A DNA stretch of 64,000 nt from NCBI RefSeq assembly GCF_002860125.1, contig NZ_PGVA01000001.1, forward strand, positions 148,018-212,017, given 5' to 3'. The stretch is from Bacillus canaveralius. Its GTDB lineage: Bacteria > Bacillota > Bacilli > Bacillales > Cytobacillaceae. Both the position numbers and the translations under genes were made by a program. Below the pieces are notes generated by a model. It was not told where the DNA came from. It did not search any database and worked only from the letters and a program-made list of their open reading frames with translations. The stretch's first letter is position 1; every line of letters starts with the position of its first letter. Of the stretch, positions 17,350 to 26,751 are shown piece after piece.

Positions 17350-17385
17350 AACCACCTGGAGCTAATATTCCAGGTGGTTGTTTTA
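17350..17385 (+). terminator. Terminator of the mapA-pgmB operon
   Basis: AACCACCTGGA pairs with TCCAGGTGGTT, followed by GTTTT, 8 bases after the pgmB stop. Confidence 0.85.
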
Positions 17386-17420
17386 TATGGTTGACTCGTT
17401 TCGCTTTATTAGCCTTTGCC

Positions 17421-18536
17421 CAGTCCGAACGGGACCCGCGTTCAGACAGGCTATTGCTTTTTTGTCCATGCCCAGTCCGAACGAGACCAGTGTTCAGACA
17501 GGCTTACGCTTTTTTGGCCGTGCTCAGTCCGAATGAGACCCGTGTTCAGACAGGCTTACGCTTTTTTGGCCGTGCTCAGTCCGAATGAGACCCGTGTTAA
17601 GACAGGCTTTTGCTTTTTTATCCTCGCCCAGTCCGAACGAGACCCGTGTTCAGACAGGCTTTTGCTTTATTGTCCTCGCCAAGTCCGAACGAGACCCGTG
17701 TTCAGACAGGCTTTTGCTTTATTGTCCATGCCCAGTCCGAACGAGACCCGTGTTCAGACAGGCTTACGCTTTTTTGGCCGTGCTCAGTCCGAATGAGACC
17801 CGCGTTCAGACAGGCTATTGCTTTTTTGGCCATGCTCAGTCCGAATGAGACCCGTGTTCAGACAGGCTTACACTTATTTGTCCATGCTCAGTCCGAACGA
17901 GACCCGTGTTCAGACAGGCTATTGCTTTTTTGTCCATGCCCAGTCCGAATGAGACCCGTGTTCAGACAGGCTTTTGCTTTATTGTCCATGCCCAGTCCGA
18001 ACGAGACCCGTGTTCAGACAGGCTATTGCTTTTTTGTCCTCGCCAAGTCCGAACGAGACCCGTGTTCAGACAGGCTATTGCTTTTTTGTCCATGCCCAGT
18101 CCGAATGAGACCCGTGTTCAGACAGGCTATTGCTTTTTCGTCCATGCTCAGTCCGAACGAGACCCGTGTTCAGACAGGCTTACGCTTTTTTGGCCGTGCT
18201 CAGTCCGAATGAGACCCGCGTTCAGACAGGCTTTTGCTTTTTTGGCCATGCTCAGTCCGAATGAGACCCGTGTTCAGACAGGCTATTGCTTTTTTGTCCT
18301 CGCCAAGTCCGAACGAGACCCGTGTTCAGACAGGCTATTGCTTTTTTGTCCTCGCCAAGTCCGAACGAGACCCGCGTTCAGACAGGCTATTGCTTTATTG
18401 TCCATGCCCAATCCGAATGAGACCCGTGTTCAGACAGGCTATTGCTTTTTTGGCCATGCTCAGTCCGAACGAAACCTGTGTGTTCAGACAGGCTTTCACT
18501 TTTTAATTCTTGCCCAGTCGGAATCAACCCGCATTA
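17421..18536. repeat. Tandem array of a 52-bp repeat, about 21 copies
   Basis: Units begin CAGTCCGAAY and recur at exactly 52-base spacing (for example 17421, 17473, 17525, 17577), with a two-base insertion in the last copies and a degenerate final unit at 18515. Each contains GAGACCCGTGTTCAGACAGG, then GCTTTTTTG, then GTCCATGCC or GGCCGTGCT. Within a unit GTCCGAAY can pair with GTTCAGAC (one mismatch, C/U both pair with G), making a hairpin followed by a T-run. Because 52 is not a multiple of three and the unit lacks stops, all plus frames stay open. The resulting long 'proteins' have no start context or homologous fold and are artefacts. Confidence 0.95.
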
Positions 18537-18689
18537 AACCCTGACCGAGTGACACATCAAGCAAAAAAAATAATTGAGAATTATGATAACTTTTGCAAAA
18601 ATTATCTGAATAATTGAAAATATAGGAGTAATGATATCACTGGGGAAATTCTTAGCTAAAAAGAAAGTATTGATGAGGAGTGGAACGGG

Positions 18690-19457
18690 ATGGAGATCAA
18701 GGAAACGATTGCGGTTGTATCGGGCGGCGCATCAGGACTGGGGGAAGCCACTGTTCGAAACATCGTTCAAAAAGGAGGTAAGGCTTTAATTCTTGATCTT
18801 TCCGAAGAACGTGGGAAGCGCCTTGAGTCGGAGTTGGGAAAGCGGGTCCTTTTTGTCAAAACCGATGTCACGAATGAACAGAACATTGCTTCTGCCTTGC
18901 AGCAAGGCATTTCTGTATTTGGATCTATAAACACCGTCATTAATTGTGCAGGGATCGCAACCGGCGAAAAAATACTTGGCCGACAAGGAGTCCATCGGCT
19001 CGATACATTTTCGCGGGTAATCTCAATCAATCTGGTGGGAAGCTTCAACGTTATCAGGCTTGCGGCCGAAAAAATGGTCAATAATGAACAAAACAAAGCG
19101 GGTGAAAGAGGAGTAATCATCAATACTGCTTCAGTAGCCGCCTTCGAAGGGCAAATTGGCCAGGCGGCGTACAGTGCCTCAAAAGGCGGAATTGTCGCGA
19201 TGACCTTACCGATTGCCAGAGAGCTGGCCGCCTTTGGAATTCGCGTTATGGCGATTGCTCCTGGCTTATTTCATACACCTATGTTCGATACTCTTCCAGA
19301 GCAAGCACGGTTATCACTTGGTAAAATAGTGCCGTTTCCTTCCAGGCTTGGCGAGCCGCATGAATACGCCATGCTGGTCGAAAGCATTCTGGAAAATCCA
19401 ATGCTGAACGGAGAAACGATTCGCCTCGACGGCGGCATCCGTATGCAGCCCAAATAA
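18690..19457 (+). CDS. SDR-family dehydrogenase, 3-hydroxyacyl-CoA dehydrogenase type-2 like
   Basis: A 255-residue short-chain dehydrogenase. The NAD-binding turn is SGGASGLGEA (about residues 10-19), Asp in ALILDLSE suggests NAD rather than NADP, NCAGIA is the structural motif, and the catalytic Ser-Tyr-Lys set is NTASVAAFEG with YSASKGG. The segment VMAIAPGLFHTPMFDTLPEQ resembles type-2 3-hydroxyacyl-CoA/17-beta-hydroxysteroid dehydrogenases, so oxidation of a 3-hydroxyacyl-CoA is plausible. Its neighbours (tandem repeat upstream, DinB protein downstream) give no pathway. The fold is certain and the substrate inferred. Confidence 0.85.
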   Translation: MEIKETIAVVSGGASGLGEATVRNIVQKGGKALILDLSEERGKRLESELGKRVLFVKTDVTNEQNIASALQQGISVFGSINTVINCAGIATGEKILGRQGVHRLDTFSRVISINLVGSFNVIRLAAEKMVNNEQNKAGERGVIINTASVAAFEGQIGQAAYSASKGGIVAMTLPIARELAAFGIRVMAIAPGLFHTPMFDTLPEQARLSLGKIVPFPSRLGEPHEYAMLVESILENPMLNGETIRLDGGIRMQPK

Positions 19458-19552
19458 AGGGCGACGTAACCAAGGGATAGTGCTTTTAAAAGAGAATTTG
19501 CGTTGTTCTGAAAAGCGGTTAGAAAGCAAATTAAAGAAGGAGTGATCAGATT

Positions 19553-20032
19553 ATGCTTACATTGTTTCGCTATAACTGGCAAGTGAGAGATGAGTGGTTT
19601 GACTGGTGCGAGCAGTTGCCGCAAGAAGAATACATAAAGCAGCGCACAGGGGGAGCTGGCAGTTTTCATGAGACGCTCCTTCACATTATTGATGTAGAAT
19701 ATAGCTGGATTCGAGCGCTCGAGGCGAAATCGGATATCGAGATTGATTTTAAGGGTTTTGAATCACTTCAAAGAGTAAGAGAGCTATCGGAACGCTATCA
19801 TCCTGAGATTTTCGCATTTTTACAAAAGTGGACGAGTGACATGGAGAACTTGCGATGTTCTGCACCATGGCTGGACGACGAGTTTACACGCGGAGAGGTT
19901 TTGCGCCATATTATCGCCCATGAAATCCACCATGTTGGCCAGCTGTCTGTTTGGGCAAGAGATCTGGATTTGCGACCGGTTTCAGCTAATCTGATTGGCA
20001 GAGGCCTGATGGAAAAACCTGTGAACGATTGA
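19553..20032 (+). CDS. DinB-family protein
   Basis: A 159-residue four-helix bundle protein. The metal-binding histidines expected in DinB/YfiT-like enzymes are visible: His in LLHIIDVEYSWI and the pair in HIIAHEIHHVGQLSVWARDL (HEIHHVGQ core). ATG follows AAGGAG. Family members are bacillithiol-linked transferases or DNA-damage-induced proteins of unknown reaction. It is close behind the SDR gene and ends at a strong terminator, so the two could be cotranscribed. Confidence 0.85.
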   Translation: MLTLFRYNWQVRDEWFDWCEQLPQEEYIKQRTGGAGSFHETLLHIIDVEYSWIRALEAKSDIEIDFKGFESLQRVRELSERYHPEIFAFLQKWTSDMENLRCSAPWLDDEFTRGEVLRHIIAHEIHHVGQLSVWARDLDLRPVSANLIGRGLMEKPVND

Positions 20033-20036
20033 TACC

Positions 20037-20064
20037 AAAAGCAGCCGGACTCCGGCTGCTTTTG
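20037..20064. terminator. Bidirectional terminator after the DinB gene
   Basis: AAAAGCAGCCGGA pairs with TCCGGCTGCTTTT; it can also end the small minus-strand gene at 20071-20181. Confidence 0.85.
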
Positions 20065-20070
20065 CTGTAA

Positions 20071-20181
20071 CTATCTTGGGGAAGGTGAAGATCCTTTTGT
20101 TTTGCGGCTATTTATGATTTTCTTAACAATTGGATAAATGACAGGCGCCCATTTAATGGCGGTTTTAATTAATCTTTTCAT
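20071..20181 (-). CDS. Small basic protein of 36 residues
   Basis: On the minus strand a near-perfect ribosome site (TAGGAGGTAGACCTTC) precedes ATG at 20181. The frame encodes [20 protein letters not shown] followed by [16 protein letters not shown] and a TAG stop, then meets the bidirectional terminator at 20037-20064. The first 24 residues can form an amphipathic or membrane-associated helix with Lys/Arg on one side; the tail is polar. I do not recognise a named family. The strong Shine-Dalgarno site, correct spacing and terminator argue that it is a real short gene. Possible roles (membrane-binding peptide, toxin-like peptide) are guesses. Confidence 0.6.
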   Translation of the reverse strand: MKRLIKTAIKWAPVIYPIVKKIINSRKTKGSSPSPR

Positions 20182-20527
20182 GAAGGTCTACCTCCTAGTT
20201 TATTATTACTTATATTCCCGCGTTTCGACCGGAACAAACATAGAAGAATTCGGCAGAAAACGGCACTACAAAAGTGCTAGCATTCTTCAAAATGGCTGAA
20301 TCGCCAATCCAGCGCTAGCTAGCACCTCGAATCTTCAGAGTTTCCTCTTCTTGTATCTATTTCATTTGAAAACCAACCGTCTTTTATTACTGTCCGAACT
20401 ATTTTTAAAGTTATCAGCATTTTCACCATGTCTGATTTTATTAGGTTTGATCATAAAAACGTTAGGGTAGTGGAAATCTGAGTAACTCTTTTTTTGAAAG
20501 ATTAGTAGAGAGAAAGGATGAGGCAAT
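20182..20527. other. Intergenic region upstream of formate dehydrogenase
   Basis: No gene seen. A perfect 8-bp inverted repeat (GTGCTAGC at 20274-20281, GCTAGCAC at 20318-20325) encloses a 36-base loop. The last 60 bases are AT-rich and probably contain the formate dehydrogenase promoter. Confidence 0.4.
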
Positions 20528-23485
20528 GTGTCAGACACCATTAATGTGAAAATCAACGGTGCAGACGTAACAACAAAGGCAGAGCAGACCGTTCTGCAAT
20601 TCCTGTCCGACAGCTCTATTGAGATTCCCAGTGTTTGTTATCATCCGAGTCTCGGACCGATTGAAACGTGCGATACATGCATTGTTGAAGTAAATGGTGA
20701 ATTAGTTAGGTCCTGTTCCACTGTAATGAGCGATGGCGATGTGATTGATACCGTTTCCCCGGAGGTGCGCGAAGCACAGGTGATCGGTATGGACAGGATT
20801 TTAGTCAACCATGAGCTTTATTGTACAGTCTGTGATTATAACAACGGGGGATGTGAAGTACATAACACCGTTAAAGAAATGAAAATCAACCACCAGAGCA
20901 TACCTTTTGATCAAAAGCCATACCAGGTCGACCAATCCCATCCATTTTACCGATATGATCCAGATCAATGTATCTTGTGCGGACGCTGTGTTGAAGCCTG
21001 TCAGGATGTTCAGGTTACTGAAACGTTGACAATTGATTGGGAGCGAAAGCGTCCCCGTGTCATTTGGGACAATGATGTGCCAATTAATGAATCATCCTGT
21101 GTGTCATGCGGGCATTGTTCAACGGTTTGTCCATGCAATGCGATGATGGAAAAAGGTATGGTTGGTGAAGCCGGGTATATGACAGGCCTTGATAAGGATA
21201 CGTTGCGCCCGATGATCGAAATCACGAAGAATATTGAAACTGGTTACGGCTCGATCCTCGCGGTTTCCGACATGGAAGCGGCGATGCGGGAAGAACGGAT
21301 TAAGAAAACGAAAACTGTTTGCACGTATTGCGGGGTGGGCTGCAGCTTTGACGTTTGGACAAAGGGGAGGAAAATTCTCAAGGTTGAACCGCAGGCAGAA
21401 GCACCAGCGAACGGAATCTCCACCTGCGTTAAAGGGAAATTTGGGTGGGATTACGTTAACAGTGAAGAAAGGCTTACAAAGCCGCTGATCAGGGAGGGTG
21501 ATTCTTTTCGCGAAGCAGAGTGGGAGGAAGCTTTGAGCTTAATCGCCCGTAAATTCACGGAAATGAAGGAACAAGACGGCCCTGACGCGCTGGGCTTTAT
21601 CAGTTCATCCAAATGTACAAATGAAGAGTCCTACTTAATGCAGAAGCTTGCAAGGGGAGTTATTGGGACCAATAATATTGATAACTGTTCAAGATATTGC
21701 CAAACGCCGGCAACGATGGGGTTGTTCCGAACAGTCGGCTACGGGGGTGACTCTGGCTCAATTAAGGATATTGAAATGTCTGAGCTTGTACTAATTATCG
21801 GATCGAATACGTCGGAATCCCATCCCGTTTTATCAACAAGAGTAAAAAGCTCCCATAAGTTAAAGGGACAAAAGCTGATCGTTGCAGATTTACGCAAGCA
21901 TGAAATGGCTGATCGTGCTGACTTATTTGTCCATCCAGGCGCCGGTACTGATATTGTTTGGCTGTCAGCTGTTACAAAGTATATTATCGACCAGGGCTGG
22001 GCTGATGAAGATTTTATAAGATTGAAAGTCAATGGTATGGAAGAGTATAGGAAGAACCTTGAAGTTTATACTCTGGAATACGCAGAAGACATTACGGGAA
22101 TCTCAAAAGAAAACTTGATTGAGATAGCCGAGATGATCCATAACGCGAATAGTGTATGCGCGCTTTGGGCTATGGGTGTTACCCAGCATCTTGGCGGCAG
22201 TGATACAAGTACGGCTATTTCAAACTTGTTGTTAGTGACTGGCAACTACGGCCGTCCCGGTACCGGTTCATACCCGCTGCGCGGACATAACAATGTTCAG
22301 GGCGCAAGCGATTTTGGCAGTATGCCGGACCGTTTCCCATCATATGAAAAAGTAACCGATAAAGAGGTTCGTGAAAAATATGAGCGAGGATGGGGCGTAA
22401 AGCTGCCAGCACACCCTGGCCTCAACAACCATGAAATGGTCGCCGGCATCCATGCAGGCACACTTAAAGCATTATATGTGAAGGGGGAAGAGATGGGCAT
22501 TGTTGATTCGAACATCAATTATGTTCATGAAGCTTATCAAAAGCTCGATTTCTTTGTAGTCCAGGATATTTTCTTATCGCGCACTGCCGAGTTTGCCGAT
22601 GTCGTTCTTCCGGCAAGCCCCAGCCTTGAAAAGGACGGGACTTTTACCAATACTGAACGGCGGATCCAGCGGCTGTACCAGGTTTTTGACCCACTTGGAG
22701 ATTCCAAACCGGACTGGCAAATCGTTATGGACATTGCCAATTCACTAGGGGCTGGCTGGAAATATGAACATCCAAGCGAAATCATGGCCGAAGCAGCCCA
22801 GCTTGCACCGCTATTTGCCGGTGTCAGCTACGAACGTCTTCAAGGTTATAATAGCTTGCAATGGCCGGTTGCTGAAGACGGAACGGATACGCCGGTCCTA
22901 TTTCTTGATGGATTTCCGTTCCCTGATGGGAAAGCACAGCTTTTTTCGGTCAATTGGTCGAAGCCGCTTGATTTTGGTGAAGAGTATGACTTGCATGTCA
23001 ATAATGGCCGATTGCTTGAACATTTTCATGAAGGCAATATGACATATAAATCAGCGGGAATTTCGGAAAAAACACCGCGCGTGTTTTTGGAGATTTCTCC
23101 TGAATTAGCAGCGGAAAGAGGCTTGAAGGATGGCACGCTCGTCCGCCTGTCGTCGCCATATGGAAATGTAAAAGTGCAATGCCATATTACCGACAGGGTT
23201 AGGGGAAAAGAAGTTTACCTTCCTATGAATGATGCAGGCGAAGCAGCTATCAATCTATTAACGAGCAGCTACGGGGATAAGGATACAGATACTCCTGCGT
23301 ACAAAGAAGTACAAGCCAAGCTTGAAATATTAAAAGAAGAGGGTATTAATCCGCTGCCAAAAATCAATCACAGGTATGGAAATCCGCAGCCGCAAATCGG
23401 TGTCCAGGTTCAAAAGAAATGGGCCCGCAGCGATTATATTTTCCCGGGCGATCTTGTGAAAAAGGAGCGGAAGCAGCATGGCTAA
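20528..23485 (+). CDS. Formate dehydrogenase, molybdopterin alpha subunit with N-terminal Fe-S domains (YrhE/YjgC type)
   Basis: GTG at 20528 follows AAAGGATGAGG. The 985-residue cytoplasmic protein begins with a [2Fe-2S] ferredoxin domain ([15 protein letters not shown]), a His/Cys-liganded cluster segment ([14 protein letters not shown]) and two [4Fe-4S] motifs ([24 protein letters not shown]). The molybdopterin part then starts with its own cluster motif [12 protein letters not shown]. The metal ligand is Cys391 in [10 protein letters not shown], where E. coli FdhH has selenocysteine. No Tat signal is present. It should oxidise formate to CO2, passing electrons to NAD or another carrier. 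The DUF1641 gene overlaps by 8 bases and an OFA transporter follows, as in Bacillus yrhE-yrhD and yjgC-yjgD. Confidence 0.92.
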   Translation: MSDTINVKINGADVTTKAEQTVLQFLSDSSIEIPSVCYHPSLGPIETCDTCIVEVNGELVRSCSTVMSDGDVIDTVSPEVREAQVIGMDRILVNHELYCTVCDYNNGGCEVHNTVKEMKINHQSIPFDQKPYQVDQSHPFYRYDPDQCILCGRCVEACQDVQVTETLTIDWERKRPRVIWDNDVPINESSCVSCGHCSTVCPCNAMMEKGMVGEAGYMTGLDKDTLRPMIEITKNIETGYGSILAVSDMEAAMREERIKKTKTVCTYCGVGCSFDVWTKGRKILKVEPQAEAPANGISTCVKGKFGWDYVNSEERLTKPLIREGDSFREAEWEEALSLIARKFTEMKEQDGPDALGFISSSKCTNEESYLMQKLARGVIGTNNIDNCSRYCQTPATMGLFRTVGYGGDSGSIKDIEMSELVLIIGSNTSESHPVLSTRVKSSHKLKGQKLIVADLRKHEMADRADLFVHPGAGTDIVWLSAVTKYIIDQGWADEDFIRLKVNGMEEYRKNLEVYTLEYAEDITGISKENLIEIAEMIHNANSVCALWAMGVTQHLGGSDTSTAISNLLLVTGNYGRPGTGSYPLRGHNNVQGASDFGSMPDRFPSYEKVTDKEVREKYERGWGVKLPAHPGLNNHEMVAGIHAGTLKALYVKGEEMGIVDSNINYVHEAYQKLDFFVVQDIFLSRTAEFADVVLPASPSLEKDGTFTNTERRIQRLYQVFDPLGDSKPDWQIVMDIANSLGAGWKYEHPSEIMAEAAQLAPLFAGVSYERLQGYNSLQWPVAEDGTDTPVLFLDGFPFPDGKAQLFSVNWSKPLDFGEEYDLHVNNGRLLEHFHEGNMTYKSAGISEKTPRVFLEISPELAAERGLKDGTLVRLSSPYGNVKVQCHITDRVRGKEVYLPMNDAGEAAINLLTSSYGDKDTDTPAYKEVQAKLEILKEEGINPLPKINHRYGNPQPQIGVQVQKKWARSDYIFPGDLVKKERKQHG

Positions 23486-24020
23486 AGCGATCAAAAAAAT
23501 CCATCGCATTGAAGTAAATGAACAAGAGAAGCGTAAAAAGGATCTTCGTGAGGTTGAAGATGCGCTGATCGACAACAAGGAGGCGATCCTTCAGTCGCTT
23601 CAAGTCCTACACCACATGCATGAAAGGGGGATTCTTTCTGTCTTAAACGGCCTTTTAGGGCAGGGAGACAGGGTCCTGAATATTCTTGTGAAAGCAGCCG
23701 ACAAGCCTGAAAACACCAATGCCATCAAAAACCTGCTGTTAATGGTCGGAACTCTCGGGATGATTAACGTCCAACAGCTGGAGCCTTTTTTATTAAAAGT
23801 TGATGCCGGGATCGCTAGAGTAGCGAAACATGCAAACACAGAAGAAAAAACAAGTTATTTTGACCTTGTTGGAGCATTGAAGGACCCGGAAATCAACCGG
23901 GCTGTTACACTATTGCTTAACTTTCTGAAGGGTATGGGCCAGGATACGGAGGAGTTCGAGCGCAATACTGACGGTGCTTCGCCAGCCCAGCAGCAAAAAT
24001 ATGGAGAAACCCTTGAGTGA
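23478..24020 (+). CDS. DUF1641 protein, formate dehydrogenase accessory (YrhD/YjgD type)
   Basis: A 180-residue soluble, largely helical protein whose start overlaps the formate dehydrogenase stop by 8 bases. The core [20 protein letters not shown] and a charged, helical N-terminus match DUF1641 proteins that accompany YrhE/YjgC-type formate dehydrogenases. The tight coupling suggests a subunit or maturation partner of the enzyme rather than an independent function; the biochemical role is unknown. ATG lies after GGAGCGG. Confidence 0.85.
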   Translation: MAKAIKKIHRIEVNEQEKRKKDLREVEDALIDNKEAILQSLQVLHHMHERGILSVLNGLLGQGDRVLNILVKAADKPENTNAIKNLLLMVGTLGMINVQQLEPFLLKVDAGIARVAKHANTEEKTSYFDLVGALKDPEINRAVTLLLNFLKGMGQDTEEFERNTDGASPAQQQKYGETLE

Positions 24021-24089
24021 TATGCGGATTTAGGGATAGCTATTTGGCGTCTGCCCTTTGATTTTTTTAAAAAGGAGATGGAAGGAACA

Positions 24090-25352
24090 ATGGCGAAAAC
24101 GAAAAACCGCTGGCTTATCGCCGCAGCGGCGGTCGGCATTCACATTTCAATCGGTTCGGTGTACTCCTGGAGCGTCTTCACAAACCCACTTCGTGATCAG
24201 CATGGCTGGGGATTGAGCGAGATTTCATTGACATTCAGTATTGCTATTTTGTTCCTCGGCCTGTCTGCGGCCTTTATGGGTCATTTTGTCGAAAGGCATG
24301 GCCCGCGTAAATCAGGAATGATTTCGTCAATTTGCTTTGGGGTGGGTTTAATTGGTGCCGGATTTGCAGAAAGCATTGAATCTCTTTATCTCTTATACTT
24401 TTTTTACGGGGTTCTCGGCGGAATTGGGCTTGGAATTGGTTATATTACCCCGGTATCTTCACTGGTAAAATGTTTTCCTGACCGTCGCGGCTTTGCAACT
24501 GGACTTGCCATTATGGGTTTCGGGTTTGCCTCGTTAATCGCCAGTCCGATTATTGCGGACCTGATTACGAATATCGGGATTGCCAACACCTTTTATGTTC
24601 TTGGTGCCGTATATTTTGTCGTGATGATTTCCTCGTCCCTGTACCTCGCTCCACCGCCACCAGGATGGCTGCCTGAGGGAATGGCGGAAGAGGAAACGAA
24701 CGAACAAAGAGAGGGAGACCTTTCCCAACTGACAGCCAACGAAGCCGTAAAAACAGTTCGTTTTTGGGCGCTTTGGGCGATGCTGTTTATCAATGTTACA
24801 TGCGGGATTGCGATAATCTCTGTCGCCTCGCCGATGGCACAGGACATTGCCGGTTTAAGTGCGGCTGGCGCGGCGACAATGGTTGGAATTATGGGCTTGT
24901 TTAACGGATTCGGCCGAATCGGCTGGGCGTCCATTTCAGACTATATCGGCCGTCCAAATGTTTATACAGCCTTTTTTGCGATTCAAACAGTGGCGTTCCT
25001 GCTGCTTCCGACGACGACAAACGCCCTATTGTTCCAACTGCTGATTTTTCTCATCCTGACCTGTTATGGCGGTGGCTTTGCTTCGATTCCTGCTTATATC
25101 GGCGACTTATTTGGAACAAAGCAGCTCGGCGCGATTCATGGCTATATCCTGACCGCCTGGGCGGCAGCTGGACTCGTCGGGCCGATCCTCGTCTCCTGGA
25201 TCAGGGAAACGACCAACAGCTACACACTAACTCTCTATATTTTTGTGGCCGCCTTTATCGCAGCTCTCGCAATTTCATTGTTGATTCGGGTCAATATTAA
25301 AAAAGTTAGGGAGAGAAAGGGGCAGAGCCAGGGGAAATTGGTGAGCCAGTAG
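24090..25352 (+). CDS. OFA-family MFS transporter (oxalate/formate antiporter type)
   Basis: The start at 24090 (MAKTKNRW) is preferred because the ATG at 24078 overlaps the AAAGGAGATG ribosome site. About 420 residues, twelve predicted membrane helices, with the OFA hallmarks GSVYSWSVFTNPL in helix 1 and the loop ERHGPRKSG. The second half has GRIGWASISDYIGR and YIGDLFGTKQLGAIHG. OFA proteins exchange small carboxylates; next to formate dehydrogenase the natural substrate is formate or a formate precursor such as oxalate. No oxalyl-CoA genes are nearby, so formate is the better guess. Confidence 0.85.
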   Translation: MAKTKNRWLIAAAAVGIHISIGSVYSWSVFTNPLRDQHGWGLSEISLTFSIAILFLGLSAAFMGHFVERHGPRKSGMISSICFGVGLIGAGFAESIESLYLLYFFYGVLGGIGLGIGYITPVSSLVKCFPDRRGFATGLAIMGFGFASLIASPIIADLITNIGIANTFYVLGAVYFVVMISSSLYLAPPPPGWLPEGMAEEETNEQREGDLSQLTANEAVKTVRFWALWAMLFINVTCGIAIISVASPMAQDIAGLSAAGAATMVGIMGLFNGFGRIGWASISDYIGRPNVYTAFFAIQTVAFLLLPTTTNALLFQLLIFLILTCYGGGFASIPAYIGDLFGTKQLGAIHGYILTAWAAAGLVGPILVSWIRETTNSYTLTLYIFVAAFIAALAISLLIRVNIKKVRERKGQSQGKLVSQ

Positions 25353-25368
25353 ATGATAGGATAATGGA

Positions 25369-25398
25369 GCCTGGGTTTGTGTGATCCAGGTTTTTTTT
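25369..25398 (+). terminator. Terminator after OFA transporter
   Basis: CCTGG / CCAGG stem with an 11-base loop followed by eight T residues. Confidence 0.75.
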
Positions 25399-25422
25399 GA
25401 TGACAACTTTTTGACCATGTAT

Positions 25423-25500
25423 GAGTGGAATTTGAGATTAACGAGCAGAACTCAAGATTTAAAAGCGGAATTCACGATTCACGAGCGGACCCACACATAA
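25423..25500. repeat. Degenerate 20-bp tandem repeat, four copies
   Basis: Units start at 25423, 25443, 25463 and 25483, exactly 20 bases apart, each resembling GAGCGGAATTCAAGATTAAC. No coding role is apparent. Confidence 0.7.
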
Positions 25501-25850
25501 CGGCAGAATATATACAATACTTTGTCATGCCCCGAACTCTTCAATCGTGTGAAGGCGCAGACCAGTGACAAGGGTGAGATGAATTTCGGTTACACGTAAG
25601 CCTAAAGGCTTTTCTTTTTGTTCTTATAAGCACATGTAGTATAATTAATCTTAGTTGTGCACTTTTGCAAGTGTTGATGGACATTGATCATTCACTATTT
25701 GGGCGGGCTTTAACAAAGTGGTCATTCTGTCGCTGTGCTTGAGAGCGTAAAAACGGTAATCAAATATTAATTAAGCAAAAAAATGAAACATTTTTTGCTT
25801 TGCATCGTAAATAGATTCATACTCAGTATAATAATGGAGGAATTCATAAT

Positions 25851-26297
25851 ATGAAAAAAATATTAGCTGCTTTACTTTCGATAGCAATTATCTTCGCGCC
25901 TGTCGGAAACTCTGTGTTCCAAGATCATTCCACAACTGTGGAAGCGAAATCGTATAAGTCAGGCAAAAGAAGCTTTAACAATAATTCGAACACGACAAAC
26001 AACAATTCATTTTTCCAAAATAAAAAGTCGGACACTTCGACAACAAAAAAATCTGCGGCCACTACCAATACTAAAGGTGGATTTATGTCAGGCGGACTAA
26101 TGAAAGGGCTTATGTTAGGCGGACTGGCCGGATTATTGTTTGGCAGCCTATTTGCCAACATGGGAATGCTAGGTTCTATCCTTGGTTTAATGATTAATGT
26201 TCTGGCAATTGTCGTTCTTATTTCTGTCATTCGTAGAATTTTCGCCTTCTTTACGAATAAAAAGAGATCACAGGAAACAAATCAGTGGAGAAGTTAA
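25851..26297 (+). CDS. Secreted or membrane-anchored low-complexity protein
   Basis: A 148-residue protein. It begins with a signal peptide (MKKILAALLSIAIIFAPVG), continues with an Asn/Ser/Thr/Lys-rich low-complexity stretch (about residues 35-75), then a Gly/Met/Leu-rich hydrophobic hairpin (GGLMKGLMLGGLAGLLFGSLFANMG in part) and a second membrane helix (LMINVLAIVVLISVIRRIF), ending basic. The hydrophobic part recalls Tim44/YxaC-like small membrane proteins, but I cannot assign a function. ATG follows GGAGGAATTC. The stop overlaps the next gene, suggesting cotranscription. Confidence 0.7.
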   Translation: MKKILAALLSIAIIFAPVGNSVFQDHSTTVEAKSYKSGKRSFNNNSNTTNNNSFFQNKKSDTSTTKKSAATTNTKGGFMSGGLMKGLMLGGLAGLLFGSLFANMGMLGSILGLMINVLAIVVLISVIRRIFAFFTNKKRSQETNQWRS

Positions 26298-26572
26298 TCC
26301 TTTCAGAGCAAGAGATTATAAATGCTATTTGCGTTTATGTCTCCCGCAAAAAACAAGTAAAGCCTGAAGAAGTTGAAGTAGAACTTATGTATGATGATGA
26401 TTATGGGTTTTCTGCGGAAGCATTTGTTGACGGCCGGAAACAAGTACTCGTTGCTGCAAACTTAATTGAGGCTCTCCGATTATGGCTTGATGAATTTTTG
26501 AACCGGGATCCTTATGCCGGCATCAAGCTGGTGCTTGATGATGAAGAAGGAATTATTGCACAGATCGCATAA
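26285..26572 (+). CDS. YxcD-family (DUF2653) small protein
   Basis: A 95-residue acidic cytoplasmic protein starting at GTG 26285, overlapping the upstream gene by 13 bases. The sequence ILSEQEIINAICVYVSRKK, EVELMYDDDYGFSAEAFVDG and a helical end rich in Asp/Glu fits the conserved Bacillus YxcD/DUF2653 family. No catalytic motif is visible and no role is known. Translational overlap ties it to the membrane protein before it. A terminator follows at 26649-26680. Confidence 0.7.
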   Translation: MEKLILSEQEIINAICVYVSRKKQVKPEEVEVELMYDDDYGFSAEAFVDGRKQVLVAANLIEALRLWLDEFLNRDPYAGIKLVLDDEEGIIAQIA

Positions 26573-26648
26573 AGACAGACTTGTCCATATGAATAAATAA
26601 AAATTTTATCTTTGAACAAAACTTGAGGATGATTAATAAGCCTTTAGG

Positions 26649-26680
26649 AAAGAGCTGGTTTGAGGACTAGCTCTTTTTTT
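26649..26680 (+). terminator. Terminator after the YxcD-like gene
   Basis: GAGCTGGT pairs with ACTAGCTC, followed by TTTTTTT. Confidence 0.8.
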
Positions 26681-26684
26681 CATC

Positions 26685-26718
26685 AAAAAACCTCTAACGA
26701 ATAATCATTAGAGGTTTA
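26685..26718. terminator. Bidirectional terminator for the minus-strand gene 26752-27006
   Basis: AAACCTCTAA pairs perfectly with TTAGAGGTTT around a 10-base loop, with A/T runs on the flanks. Confidence 0.75.
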
Positions 26719-26751
26719 TGCGGGTGCACTATATATATAAAGAACGCTCAT

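Larger units (their letters stand above)
25353..25850. other. Intergenic region with terminator, short tandem repeat and hairpins
   Basis: No gene seen. It holds the OFA terminator (25369-25398), four degenerate 20-bp repeats (25423-25500), a short terminator-like hairpin AAGCCT-AA-AGGCTT with a T-rich tail near 25608, and a long hairpin AAGCAAAAAA / TTTTTTGCTT (25773-25800) shortly before the next gene. The GC-rich stretch 25540-25600 may be part of a structured leader that I cannot name. Confidence 0.5.

Noticed and set aside
17421..18536. CRISPR array
   Set aside because: There are no unique spacers of constant length between identical repeats; the whole 52-bp unit is repeated, and no cas genes are near.
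17391..18544. Several overlapping long plus-strand frames (up to 212 codons) with repeating SPNETRVQTG or AQSERDPCSDR text
   Set aside because: They are translations of the same 52-bp DNA repeat in three frames, lack ribosome sites and have no independent protein signature.
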